A stretch of 64,000 bases of DNA from the NCBI RefSeq assembly GCF_001613065.1, contig NZ_BDBQ01000075.1:1-64000 (forward strand), given 5' to 3'. This DNA comes from Nocardia miyunensis NBRC 108239 (GTDB lineage Bacteria > Actinomycetota > Actinomycetes > Mycobacteriales > Mycobacteriaceae). The position numbers and the translations under genes are program-made. Within the stretch, counting starts at the first letter, position 1. Every line of letters starts with the position of its first letter. The notes beneath the pieces are model-generated. The model ran no database searches, was not told the origin of the DNA, and saw only the letters and a list, made by a program, of their open reading frames with translations. This document shows positions 24,054 through 32,387 of the stretch, in pieces.

Positions 24054-24455
24054 ATGGTCGACGCTAATCAACTTGATATGAAGCAGCAGTTCACGAATCT
24101 TGCTAATGGGGCTGCGTCGGGCCAGCTCATTATCGAAGATGGTGTGGCGGATAAATGTATCCAGCACTGTCAGAATTACATGGTAGATTTAAAGTATTTC
24201 TTGAACCACTGCGATAACTTGGTGCGCGCGGATTCGTATGGTTCGCTCAATTCTGCGTCGGCGCTCGGAAATAAATTCAACACGTTGGCGAGCGGCGGTA
24301 CCGGGTCGGGCTCCCTGAAAGAGGCGATTCAAGAGCGCATTGATGTCGTGCAGCAGATGGAAGAAATGCTGAAGAAGGCAAAAGAAGCGTTTATCAGCTC
24401 AGACGAGGCTACCAAAGATAAGATTCGTCAAGCTACAAAGAATATCAATAGTTAA
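24054..24455 (+). CDS. hypothetical helical protein of type VII accessory module
   Basis: A 133-residue protein predicted to be mostly alpha-helical, with a final coiled-coil-like region (LKEAIQERIDVVQQMEEMLKKAKEAF). No WXG motif is present, but the size and helical layout resemble ESX substrates or their partners. Three cysteines lie near residues 35-52. Codons ending in A/T are unusually frequent for this genome, suggesting transfer. It lies 38 bases after the DUF3558 gene and 25 bases before the WXG/PPE-like gene. No family name can be given with certainty. Confidence 0.65.
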   Translation: MVDANQLDMKQQFTNLANGAASGQLIIEDGVADKCIQHCQNYMVDLKYFLNHCDNLVRADSYGSLNSASALGNKFNTLASGGTGSGSLKEAIQERIDVVQQMEEMLKKAKEAFISSDEATKDKIRQATKNINS

Positions 24456-24480
24456 CTAGTTCAGGGGGATTGAAGGCGAA

Positions 24481-25779
24481 ATGGGATTCGGTGATTTTAT
24501 CAGCGGTCTGACCAGTCAGTTCAGCTCTAGCGTCAAGCCTACGCAGAGTCAGAAGGATGCCGAGACCAAGGGGGGTGCGGATCGCAACGCCGCACAGACG
24601 ATAAGTAACAGCCTCGGTCAGAACTATCACGGCGAGTACATGCCTGAGACCGTCGCGCAGTTGATGGAAAACTTCAATGGCATGTCGCACGACGATATTC
24701 TCAAGTACAGAGACAGTATCAACACTCAGAGCCTGCATGATAGCGTCGATGCCTGGAACAACATTGCTAACGACCTGCACACGAAGTGCACTCTGTTCCA
24801 GGGTGCGATCGAAAGTGAGCTCAATAACGGCTGGTCCGGCGCAACCGCCGACGCCGCGAAGACGAGCGTGCGCAAGTTCGCCGATGATGTGGACTCGCTG
24901 AAGAACGCCGCGCAAATAGTGGCGAGCAAGGTCGGTGACGCCGCCGCGACGCTGACGCAGGTCAAGAACCAGCTTCCGGACAAGGCGAAGAACAGCAGGA
25001 CCTCGATCGCGGGCATCGTCACCGATGTCGTCGCGAGTTCGATTCTCCCGGGGGCAGGCGCTGCCACGGATATGGCCCATGGGATGGCCGACCACGGCCG
25101 GGCGAACAATGCTCAGTCGCAGGCCCGCGACGTGATGAACAACGTTTACGCCAAATACCTCCCCGACGCGGATAAACAAGTTCCGAAGATGCCGGGAGCG
25201 ACCAAGGCGGACAAGAACTCCGGTGGCGCCTCGGGGCCGTCCGGTCCCTCGCAGAGCGGTAACGGCCCGTCGTCGTACAACTCGAATTCCAGCAGCTACG
25301 GCCCGTCGAACAGTTCGAGTGCGAGCAATTCGAGCAGCACCGCGACCAGTAACAGTCCGACCAGCTACAACCCCACCAGCAGCAACAGTTCGACCAGCCC
25401 GTCGAGCCTGAATCTTCCGGACGCGACCACCGGCACGAGTTCGAGCTACTCGCCCTCGACCACGACCGCCGGGTACAGCCCGTCCGGTTCGGGCACCGCG
25501 GGCACTACGGGCACAGGCGGTTTCAACACCGGCGGCGGTGCGGGCTCCAGCGTCCCGGGTACGACCGCGGGCGCGACCACCGCGGCCACCGCGGCCAACG
25601 CGGCGAACAAATCCACCTCGGGCCTCGGCAGCATGATGCCGCACAGCCAGAAGAAGGACGGCGAGGACGACAAGGAGCACAAGACCGCCGACTACCTCAG
25701 GGGAGTCCAGGAAGAGTTGATCGGCCCCGAACCGCGCCTACTCCCAGGCGGCGTCATCGGCGGCGACTACGCCGAATGA
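24481..25779 (+). CDS. WXG100/PPE-like protein with Ser/Thr-rich linker
   Basis: A 432-residue likely type VII secretion substrate. Residues 75-170 are helical and contain the WXG-type turn NNGWSGATADAAK near residue 118. A hydrophobic segment around 177-190 (GIVTDVVASSILPGAGAATD) follows. Residues 245-390 are low-complexity Ser/Asn/Thr/Gly repeats, and the chain ends RLLPGGVIGGDYAE, an ending seen in nocardial PPE-like proteins. Codon bias is mixed: the 5' part is AT-richer than the 3' part. The start follows a purine-rich GGGGG site. The downstream EspG is its probable chaperone. Confidence 0.75.
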   Translation: MGFGDFISGLTSQFSSSVKPTQSQKDAETKGGADRNAAQTISNSLGQNYHGEYMPETVAQLMENFNGMSHDDILKYRDSINTQSLHDSVDAWNNIANDLHTKCTLFQGAIESELNNGWSGATADAAKTSVRKFADDVDSLKNAAQIVASKVGDAAATLTQVKNQLPDKAKNSRTSIAGIVTDVVASSILPGAGAATDMAHGMADHGRANNAQSQARDVMNNVYAKYLPDADKQVPKMPGATKADKNSGGASGPSGPSQSGNGPSSYNSNSSSYGPSNSSSASNSSSTATSNSPTSYNPTSSNSSTSPSSLNLPDATTGTSSSYSPSTTTAGYSPSGSGTAGTTGTGGFNTGGGAGSSVPGTTAGATTAATAANAANKSTSGLGSMMPHSQKKDGEDDKEHKTADYLRGVQEELIGPEPRLLPGGVIGGDYAE

Positions 25780-25989
25780 TCGGCCGTTCGGCTACCAGCC
25801 GGTCGACGCAACTGTGGCGCGGGTGGATTGCGCGGGACCGACGATCGGCCCGCGATGTACTGTGCGGGGCCCGGATTGCCGGGCTGTCTCGCGAGGTTTA
25901 CGGAATATGTTGCGGTTCTTCGTCTTGCTAGAGTCGGCTGGCTCGCCGAGGCGGTCGGCAGGCATGTGCGCGTGCAAGGGGGGCGGACT

Positions 25990-26769
25990 ATGACAAGTAC
26001 GGCGAATGCGTGGAAGCTCTCGCAACTCGAGTTCTACACCGCCTGGCAGGCGCTGGGGCGGGACCGGATGCCGTTCCCGATCGAGTTCCGTACCGATATC
26101 GAGTTCCGATCGGATCTGGATCGTGAATGTGCCGAGGCGGCAAGGAGACTCGTCGATCTGTCGCGATCCGACGACGGCCTGTACCGCGCCCTGCAAGCGC
26201 TCGCGCAACCGCAGGTGCACGTGATGGTGTTCGGCTACCGGCTCGACGGTCGCGAACGCATGGTGCGCATGCACGCCGGAATCGATGGTGACGGTATCGG
26301 CGGGGTTCTGGTGCAGGAACCGGGGCCCGCCCCGGACCTCGATGCGGCGGGGGATATCCGGGTCTACCTGCACGGACCCGGTGGCGCGGTCGGCCGGATG
26401 GTGTCCCTGCTGCCCGATGTGGCCGCCGGTAGGTCGCACGGCGTCTCGATCAACCGGCTGGACCTCGCGCCGTCGGAGACCTGGACGCCGGGCGGCAGGC
26501 GCAGTCCGGGGGAGCAGGCGATGCGGTTCTTCCGCATGCCGTATCGCACCTACGTCGAGATCAAGGTGGATCTCGGTGCGGCACTGGATGGTTGGCAGGA
26601 TTCCGGAAGCTATCTGCGGGTGGTGGATTTCGTCGGGGAGGGGCGTTATCTGCTCACCCTCGGCGATCGGGTCGAGGCGACGCCGCTGACCGCGGACAAG
26701 CTTCGCGCCTCGATCCAGCAATTGGTCGACCGGGCCGTGCGGGAGCAGCGTTCCTCGATGTGGGGCTGA
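25990..26769 (+). CDS. ESX secretion-associated protein EspG family
   Basis: A 259-residue EspG-type chaperone that binds PPE/WXG substrates in the cytosol and delivers them to a type VII secretion machine. The N-terminal WKLSQLEFYTAWQALGRDRMPFP is characteristic. RLDGRERMVRMHAGIDGDGIGGVLVQEPG and the late RFFRMPYRTYVEIKV fit the fold. ATG 25990 is chosen over an upstream ATG at 25828 because it begins the conserved domain. Only this accessory gene and its presumed substrates are here; the EccB/C/D/E core must be elsewhere. Confidence 0.85.
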   Translation: MTSTANAWKLSQLEFYTAWQALGRDRMPFPIEFRTDIEFRSDLDRECAEAARRLVDLSRSDDGLYRALQALAQPQVHVMVFGYRLDGRERMVRMHAGIDGDGIGGVLVQEPGPAPDLDAAGDIRVYLHGPGGAVGRMVSLLPDVAAGRSHGVSINRLDLAPSETWTPGGRRSPGEQAMRFFRMPYRTYVEIKVDLGAALDGWQDSGSYLRVVDFVGEGRYLLTLGDRVEATPLTADKLRASIQQLVDRAVREQRSSMWG

Positions 26770-26778
26770 ACCGCCGCT

Positions 26779-26794
26779 GTGTGATCGGTCACAC
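26779..26794. promoter_or_regulatory. short dyad after espG, upstream of ispG
   Basis: GTGTGA-TCGG-TCACAC has 6-base arms. It resembles a CRP-like site but has a 4-base rather than 6-base spacer. It may instead be a weak terminator for espG. Confidence 0.35.
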
Positions 26795-26997
26795 TATTGC
26801 CGTGGTTCGAACGTGGCGCAGTGGCGTTTCCGGTGTGAAACCCGTTGCACAGAACCAAGGGTCGTGGTGTACCGAATACCTTGTTGTACGGCTCGATCCC
26901 TGTCGCAGGTCCTTTCGGCCTGCCCTGCATCGAGGCTCACACAGCGCCCGCTAATCCAGCAGCACTACACTCGCCAACAGGATCCGGTGGAGCAGAT

Positions 26998-28170
26998 ATG
27001 GAAAGTAGGCAGCCGAACGTGACCAGTGCCATCGCATTGGGTATGCCCGCCGCACCAGCGGCGGTCCTCGCACCGCGACGCAAAACGCGCCAGCTGATGG
27101 TCGGCGGCGTGGGGGTGGGCAGCGACCACCCCATCTCGGTGCAGTCCATGACCACCACCAAAACCCACGACATCAACGCCACCCTCCAGCAGATCGCGCA
27201 GCTCACCGCCTCGGGCTGCGATATCGTGCGCGTGGCGTGCCCCCGGCAGGAAGATGCCGACGCGCTCGCCACCATCGCGAGCAAATCCAAGATCCCGGTG
27301 ATCGCCGACATCCACTTCCAGCCGCGCTACATCTTCGCCGCCATCGACGCGGGATGTGCTGCGGTGCGGGTGAATCCGGGCAACATCAAGGAATTCGACG
27401 GCCGCGTCAAGGAGGTCGCCAAGGCGGCCGGCGCCGCGGGAATCCCGATCCGCATCGGCGTCAACGCCGGTTCGCTCGACAAGCGGATGATGGAGAAGTA
27501 CGGCAAGGCCACCCCCGAAGCGCTGGTCGAATCGGCGCTGTGGGAAGCCTCGCTGTTCGAGGAGCACGGCTTCGGCGACATTAAGATCTCGGTCAAGCAC
27601 AACGACCCGGTGATCATGGTCGAGGCGTACCGGCAGCTGGCCGCGCAGAGCGACTATCCGCTGCACCTGGGCGTCACCGAGGCGGGTCCGGCCTTCCAGG
27701 GCACCATCAAGTCGGCGGTGGCATTCGGCGCGCTGTTGAGCCAGGGCATCGGCGACACCATCCGCGTCTCGCTGTCCGCGCCGCCCGCCGAGGAGGTCAA
27801 GGTCGGCGACCAGATTCTGCAATCGCTGAATCTGCGTCCGCGCAAGCTCGAGATCGTGTCCTGCCCGTCCTGCGGGCGCGCGCAGGTCGACGTCTACACC
27901 CTGGCCAACGAGGTCACCGCCGGGCTCGACGGGCTCGAGGTGCCGCTGCGGGTGGCCGTGATGGGTTGTGTCGTCAACGGTCCGGGTGAGGCTCGTGAGG
28001 CCGATCTGGGCGTCGCGTCGGGTAACGGCAAGGGACAGATCTTCGTGAAGGGCGAGGTCATCAAGACCGTCCCGGAACATCAGATCGTGGAGACCCTGAT
28101 CGAGGAGGCCATGCGGATCGCGGAGGAGATGGGCGAGGGCACGGGCGAGCCGGTCGTCACCGTCGGTTGA
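26998..28170 (+). CDS. ispG: (E)-4-hydroxy-3-methylbut-2-enyl-diphosphate synthase
   Basis: [4Fe-4S] enzyme of the MEP isoprenoid pathway (GcpE). It converts methylerythritol cyclodiphosphate to HMBPP. It has 390 residues and is close to mycobacterial GcpE throughout: RRKTRQLMVGGVGVGSDHPI, VRVNPGNIKEFDGRV, IRIGVNAGSLDKRM. The cluster cysteines are in SCPSCGR and MGCVVNGPGEA. ATG 26998 has GGAG upstream; GTG 27019 is an alternative. In mycobacteria it follows rip1; here a 17.6-kb block intervenes. Its last codons start a degenerate tandem repeat. Confidence 0.97.
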   Translation: MESRQPNVTSAIALGMPAAPAAVLAPRRKTRQLMVGGVGVGSDHPISVQSMTTTKTHDINATLQQIAQLTASGCDIVRVACPRQEDADALATIASKSKIPVIADIHFQPRYIFAAIDAGCAAVRVNPGNIKEFDGRVKEVAKAAGAAGIPIRIGVNAGSLDKRMMEKYGKATPEALVESALWEASLFEEHGFGDIKISVKHNDPVIMVEAYRQLAAQSDYPLHLGVTEAGPAFQGTIKSAVAFGALLSQGIGDTIRVSLSAPPAEEVKVGDQILQSLNLRPRKLEIVSCPSCGRAQVDVYTLANEVTAGLDGLEVPLRVAVMGCVVNGPGEAREADLGVASGNGKGQIFVKGEVIKTVPEHQIVETLIEEAMRIAEEMGEGTGEPVVTVG

Positions 28171-28440
28171 TGCGCTTCTGGCCCTGAACGGCAGGGCTGG
28201 CACGGCCGATCCGGTTGCCGCATCGGTCGATGCTCTTCTGGTCGTGACGGGCAGAGGGTACGGGCTAGCCGGTCGTAACCTCGGTTGATGCCGTGTCGGC
28301 CGTGGTCGGCAGGGCTGGTGCGGCCGATCTGGTTGTCACCTCGGCTGATTGTCTTCTGATCGTGAACGGCGGGGTGGGTACGGGATCCGCTTGTCGCCCC
28401 GGTTTATGCCCTTCTGGTCGTGAACGGCCGGGATTGTCGT
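28152..28440 (+). repeat. degenerate ~59-bp tandem repeat, five units, starting in ispG
   Basis: Anchor GGTTGATG or a close variant recurs at 28165, 28225, 28283, 28343 and 28401 (periods 60, 58, 60, 58). Each unit has CTTCTGGTCGTGAACGGC-like and GTACGGG/CCGATC-like parts. The first unit includes the ispG stop codon, so the array looks like repeated duplication of the gene's 3' edge followed by drift. No open frame is kept. Confidence 0.75.
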
Positions 28441-28453
28441 CGAGTAGTTGTCA

Positions 28454-28482
28454 GGCGGGTTCCTGTTTCACAGGGACCCGCC
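28454..28482 (+). terminator. terminator downstream of ispG
   Basis: A 12-base stem (GGCGGGTTCCTG with CAGGGACCCGCC, one mismatch) encloses loop TTTCA and is followed by CTTCTC. It lies after the tandem repeat and before the convergent SDR. Confidence 0.65.
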
Positions 28483-28544
28483 CTTCTCACTTCCTTCACA
28501 TGAGCCCCGGCGAATCCTTCGCATAGCTCGGTGACGAGATCGGC

Positions 28545-29342
28545 TCAGTAGTAGACCGCTCCCGGAATGCCGCCACCCGCCGCGATCGCGTCACCGGTGA
28601 TGGCGACGCTGCGGGGCGAGGCCAGGAATGTCACCACGTGCGCGACCTCCTCGGCGTCGATGACCCGGCGCAACGAGTTGCGCGCCTGCTCGCGTTCCAG
28701 ATCGGTGAGGGACTTTCCGGATTTCGCGGACTCCTCGGTCAATCGCTCGGTGAGCCGTTCGGTTCTGGTCAGTCCCGGATGCACGACTGTCACATTGATG
28801 CCGTGCGGTCCGAGTTCGTCCGCCAGATTCTTGGTCAGGGCGGCGACACTGACATTGCGGATCGTCTGCGCGATCGAATTCGCTTGCCGGGCACCGAGTC
28901 CGCTGATGTTGACGATCCGGCCCCAGCCCTGCTCCTTCAGGTGCGGTGCGACCGCACGCGCGGTGCGCAGATAGCCGAGCACCTTGATCTCCACCTCGCG
29001 CCGGACGAGATCGTCATCGGTGGCGGCCAGATCGGTATTCGCGCCCGCGCTCCACGGCGTCGCGGCCGAGTTCACCAGGATGTCGACGCCGCCCAGTTCG
29101 GTGATCGTGCGGTCGACCAGTCGGCGCACCTGCTCGTCGTCACCGGTGTCGGTCGGGACCGCGATCACCCGTCGGCCCGATTCCGCGGCGACCGACCGCG
29201 CGGCGGCCTCGAGCGGTTCGGCGGAGCGCGCCGCGAGCACCACATCGACGCCCTCGGCCGCGAGCGCACGCGCCACGGCGAGTCCGATACCCCGGCTGCC
29301 GCCGGTCACGATCGCCCGTTTGCCGTCCAGTTCCAGATCCAT
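28545..29342 (-). CDS. SDR family oxidoreductase with altered catalytic Tyr/Lys
   Basis: A 265-residue short-chain dehydrogenase. TGGSRGIG (residues 13-20) and VNSAATPW are standard, but where YxxxK is expected the alignment reads QTIRN before VSVAALTK, so both catalytic Tyr and Lys are replaced. Such divergent SDRs are known among actinobacterial FabG-like proteins; they may use another mechanism or have lost redox activity. The C-terminus ends GDAIAAGGGIPGAVYY. The start at 29342 begins the Rossmann fold. It stands between ispG and the GNAT gene, which are close in mycobacteria. Confidence 0.82.
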   Translation of the reverse strand: MDLELDGKRAIVTGGSRGIGLAVARALAAEGVDVVLAARSAEPLEAAARSVAAESGRRVIAVPTDTGDDEQVRRLVDRTITELGGVDILVNSAATPWSAGANTDLAATDDDLVRREVEIKVLGYLRTARAVAPHLKEQGWGRIVNISGLGARQANSIAQTIRNVSVAALTKNLADELGPHGINVTVVHPGLTRTERLTERLTEESAKSGKSLTDLEREQARNSLRRVIDAEEVAHVVTFLASPRSVAITGDAIAAGGGIPGAVYY

Positions 29343-29615
29343 CGGGCCGACGCTAACAGGCCTGTGGGCGTTGGTAACCCGTCCCGCGCGGGCTGATCCG
29401 AACTCGGCATGTCCGACAACCGCCTCTTTCGTTCCGGGCATTCATCGAAATGGGGATCGGCCGAACTGGATGGTGCGGAATCGGCGATCGCGCGTGTCGA
29501 CGGTGCTCCTGCCCGGGCCCGCATGCCGCCTCGCGGGGCGGTGCGACGGCCGACACCGGGTAACGACCCGGGACAAACTTGCGCATCGTCGGGCAGTTCA
29601 TGGCAGGCTGGGAGC

Positions 29616-30479
29616 GTGCGGAGCGTGCTGGAACCCACTAGACGGAATCGACTGTCCGGTGCGCGTCAGCTTGTCAATCGAGACCTTTCCCGGGTGTTGC
29701 AGGTGCTGGATGCCGATCCGGTGGCTTCCTGCATGGTGGTCGCGCGGTTGCAGGAGTACGGCATCGAGACCAGGACCGGACTCGGCGAGGTCTGGAGTCG
29801 CGGCGGCCCGGCGAAGTCGCTGTGCTTCTCCGGGGCGAATCTGATCCCGCTGCGCGGCGGTCCCGACGATCTCGAGGCATTCGCAGATCGTGCGGCGCGC
29901 TGGCCGCGGGTGTGTTCGTCCGTGGTGGGGCGTCAGGAGCTGGCGATGCCGCTGTGGGAGCTGCTGAGCCGACGCTGGGGGCCGCCCCGCGAGGTGCGTC
30001 CCGACCAGCCGCTGCTGGCCCTGGACGGGCCGTCGGCGGTGCTCGCCGATCCGCATGTGCGCCGGGTGCGCACCGATGAGCTCGATCGATATCTGGTGGC
30101 CGCGGTCGCGATGTTCACCGAGGAGATCGGCGTCGATCCGCGCGCCGGAGACGGCGGACGCGGCTATCGGCGGCGGGTCGCGAGTCTGATCCAGTCCGGC
30201 CGGGCCTGGGCGCGTTTCGAGGACGGGCAGGTCGTGTACAAGGCAGAGGTGGGTGCGATGTCCCGGCGCACCGGGCAGATCCAGGGCGTGTGGGTGCATC
30301 CCGATCGACGCGGACAGGGGTACGGCACTTCGGGCACGGCGAGCGTGGCCAACTCGGTGGTGGCGTCCGGGCGCACGGCGAGTCTGTACGTGAACAGTTA
30401 CAACGAGGTTGCCCGCCGCGCCTACGCGGCCATCGGATTCCGGCAGATCGCCACATTCGCCACAATTCTGGTGGACTGA
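29616..30479 (+). CDS. GNAT acetyltransferase with N-terminal DUF4081
   Basis: A 287-residue protein. The N-terminal DUF4081 part (LDADPVASCMVVARLQEYGIE to LIPLRGGPDDLEAFADRA) is followed by a GCN5-type acetyltransferase domain with QIQGVWVHPDRRGQGYGTSGTASV, the acetyl-CoA loop RGQGYG, and LYVNSYNEVARRAYAAIGF. Its mycobacterial equivalent lies between ispG and the penicillin-binding lipoprotein gene, as here. The start is a GTG at 29616 or 29625 after GGGAG. The substrate is unknown. Confidence 0.9.
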   Translation: MRSVLEPTRRNRLSGARQLVNRDLSRVLQVLDADPVASCMVVARLQEYGIETRTGLGEVWSRGGPAKSLCFSGANLIPLRGGPDDLEAFADRAARWPRVCSSVVGRQELAMPLWELLSRRWGPPREVRPDQPLLALDGPSAVLADPHVRRVRTDELDRYLVAAVAMFTEEIGVDPRAGDGGRGYRRRVASLIQSGRAWARFEDGQVVYKAEVGAMSRRTGQIQGVWVHPDRRGQGYGTSGTASVANSVVASGRTASLYVNSYNEVARRAYAAIGFRQIATFATILVD

Positions 30480-30551
30480 CCGGGCCGCACCGCCCGTTCG
30501 TGCCGTGTGTCGCTCGGTTAGCGAGGCATTGGCTGGATACCATCTCACGCG

Positions 30552-32387
30552 ATGGTGAAACTGCGAATTCCGCTGTCACTCCGCAACTGTCGGCATCTGC
30601 GCGGCCGGATGCCGGTGGTGTCGGCGGCCGTGGTGGTCGCGGTGTCTGCGACCGCGTGCGCGGCCGGGGCGAAGGGGCCGGTGGCCGCGGCGGCCGATTT
30701 CGTCGCCGACTTCGCGCGGCACGATGTGCACGCCGCGGCGGGGCTCACCAATCAGCCCGACGAGGCCGCCGCGGCATTGGCCTCGGCCTGGGACAACCTG
30801 GGTGCGCGGACGATGTCGGCGAACACCGGCTCGGCCCGCGTCAGCGGGGACACCGCCACCGTCGACTACACCTACGAATGGCATCTGGCGAAGAACCGCG
30901 TCTGGACCTACGCCGGGCAGTTGCAGATGGGCCGCGTCGACGGCGGCTGGCAGGTGCGCTGGACCGCGTCGGACATTCATCCGCAGCTCGGCGACACCCA
31001 GACGATGGCGTTGCGGGAGACGCCCGCGCCGCGCGCCCGCGTCAACGAACGTTCGGGCACTGATGTGCTGATTCCCGGTGTGGTGCACCGGATCACGTTC
31101 ACTCTCGCCCAGGCCACCGATCCGGGATACACCACCGGTGTGCTGGGTGCGGCGCTGCACCGATTCGACGACACCATCACCGCGAACGGCATCGTGGCGG
31201 CCGCGCGCAAGGCCGGTGGCGCGTACACCGTCGCGCTGCTGACCGAGACGGAGTTCAACCAGGTCAGCGGTGATCTGCTGGGACTTCCCGGGGTCACCAC
31301 CGCGAAGGAGTGGGATATGGTGCCCACCGATCGCGGATTCGCCCCCGATCTGATCGCCCAGGTCCACAAGACCGTCATCGACGAGGTCGACGGCAAGGAC
31401 GGCTGGGACGTGGTCACCGTGAACGCCAACGGCGTGGATACCGACGTGCTGAAAGAGGTTGCGCCGCAGCCTGTCCCGTCGTTCGCGCTGAGCCTGGACC
31501 GCACCGTGCAGAACGCCGCGCAGCAGGCGGTGGACGGACGTCCGGACAAGGCGGTGATGGTCGTCGTGCAGCCTTCCACGGGCGCGATCCTCGCTGTGGC
31601 ACAGAACGAACCGGCCGATGCGGACGGCCCGATCGCGACCTCGGGTCTGTATCCGCCGGGGTCGACGTTCAAGACGGTGACCGCCGCCGCGGCGATGAGC
31701 TCGGGGATCGCCACCCCCGATACGGTGCTGCCGTGTCCGGGGCGAATCGTCGTCGGGGAGCGGACGATTCCCAACTACGACGGCTTCAGCCTCGGTGATG
31801 TGCCGATGTCGCGGGCATACGCGCGGTCCTGCAACACCTCCTTCGCCAAACTGGCCAGTGAGCTCTCCGGTGACGCGCTGACCATCGCGGCCACGAAATT
31901 CGGTGTGGGCCCGGACTATTCGATCGCCGGACTCACCACGGTGTCCGGTTCGGTGCCCCCGGCCAACGACCTGACCCAGCGCACCGAGAACGGCATCGGT
32001 CAGGGGCGGGTCCTGGTGAGCCCGTTCGGCATGGCACTGGTCGCCGCCACGGTGGCCCACGGCTCGGCTCCGGTGCCGTATCTGCTGTCCGGCCATCCGA
32101 CCACGGTGTCCGCCCAGCGCCCGGCTCCTTCGCCGAAGGTGATCGCGGGGCTTCGGCTGATGATGCGCCAGGTGGTGCTGAACGGCACCGCCGTCCATAT
32201 CGCAGACCAGGGCGAGGTGTACGGCAAGACGGGGGAGGCCGAAGTCGCGGGCGGATCGCACTCGTGGTTCATCGGCTATCGCGGTGATATGGCTTGGGCG
32301 ACAATGCTTGTCGACGGAGGTAGCTCCGACAACGCGGTCGCCGTGACACGAGATATGCTCGCCGCCCTGCCGCCGGGCATCGCGTGA
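30552..32387 (+). CDS. penicillin-binding lipoprotein (MecA-N/NTF2-like plus transpeptidase)
   Basis: A class B-like penicillin-binding protein of 611 residues acting on peptidoglycan cross-linking outside the membrane. A lipobox SATAC gives Cys36 as the lipid anchor. An NTF2-like MecA-N domain covers about 45-155. The transpeptidase domain carries the active-site SxxK in PPGSTFKT (Ser371), SCN near 427 and KTG at 559. It corresponds by gene order and domain layout to the mycobacterial lipoprotein PBP near ispG. ATG 30552 gives an N-terminal extension before the signal; Met20 is an alternative start. Confidence 0.93.
   Translation: MVKLRIPLSLRNCRHLRGRMPVVSAAVVVAVSATACAAGAKGPVAAAADFVADFARHDVHAAAGLTNQPDEAAAALASAWDNLGARTMSANTGSARVSGDTATVDYTYEWHLAKNRVWTYAGQLQMGRVDGGWQVRWTASDIHPQLGDTQTMALRETPAPRARVNERSGTDVLIPGVVHRITFTLAQATDPGYTTGVLGAALHRFDDTITANGIVAAARKAGGAYTVALLTETEFNQVSGDLLGLPGVTTAKEWDMVPTDRGFAPDLIAQVHKTVIDEVDGKDGWDVVTVNANGVDTDVLKEVAPQPVPSFALSLDRTVQNAAQQAVDGRPDKAVMVVVQPSTGAILAVAQNEPADADGPIATSGLYPPGSTFKTVTAAAAMSSGIATPDTVLPCPGRIVVGERTIPNYDGFSLGDVPMSRAYARSCNTSFAKLASELSGDALTIAATKFGVGPDYSIAGLTTVSGSVPPANDLTQRTENGIGQGRVLVSPFGMALVAATVAHGSAPVPYLLSGHPTTVSAQRPAPSPKVIAGLRLMMRQVVLNGTAVHIADQGEVYGKTGEAEVAGGSHSWFIGYRGDMAWATMLVDGGSSDNAVAVTRDMLAALPPGIA

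Noticed and set aside
24445..25680. A 411-codon minus-strand frame opposite the WXG/PPE-like gene
   Set aside because: It mirrors the Ser/Thr-rich low-complexity region and has no start context or family features.
26779..26794. A CRP/Cmr-type site GTGTGA-TCACAC upstream of ispG
   Set aside because: The spacer is 4 bases instead of 6, so a CRP-family dimer would not fit the usual geometry. Kept only as a low-confidence dyad.
30576..32261. A 561-codon minus-strand frame
   Set aside because: It is antisense to the penicillin-binding lipoprotein, which has SxxK, SCN and KTG motifs.
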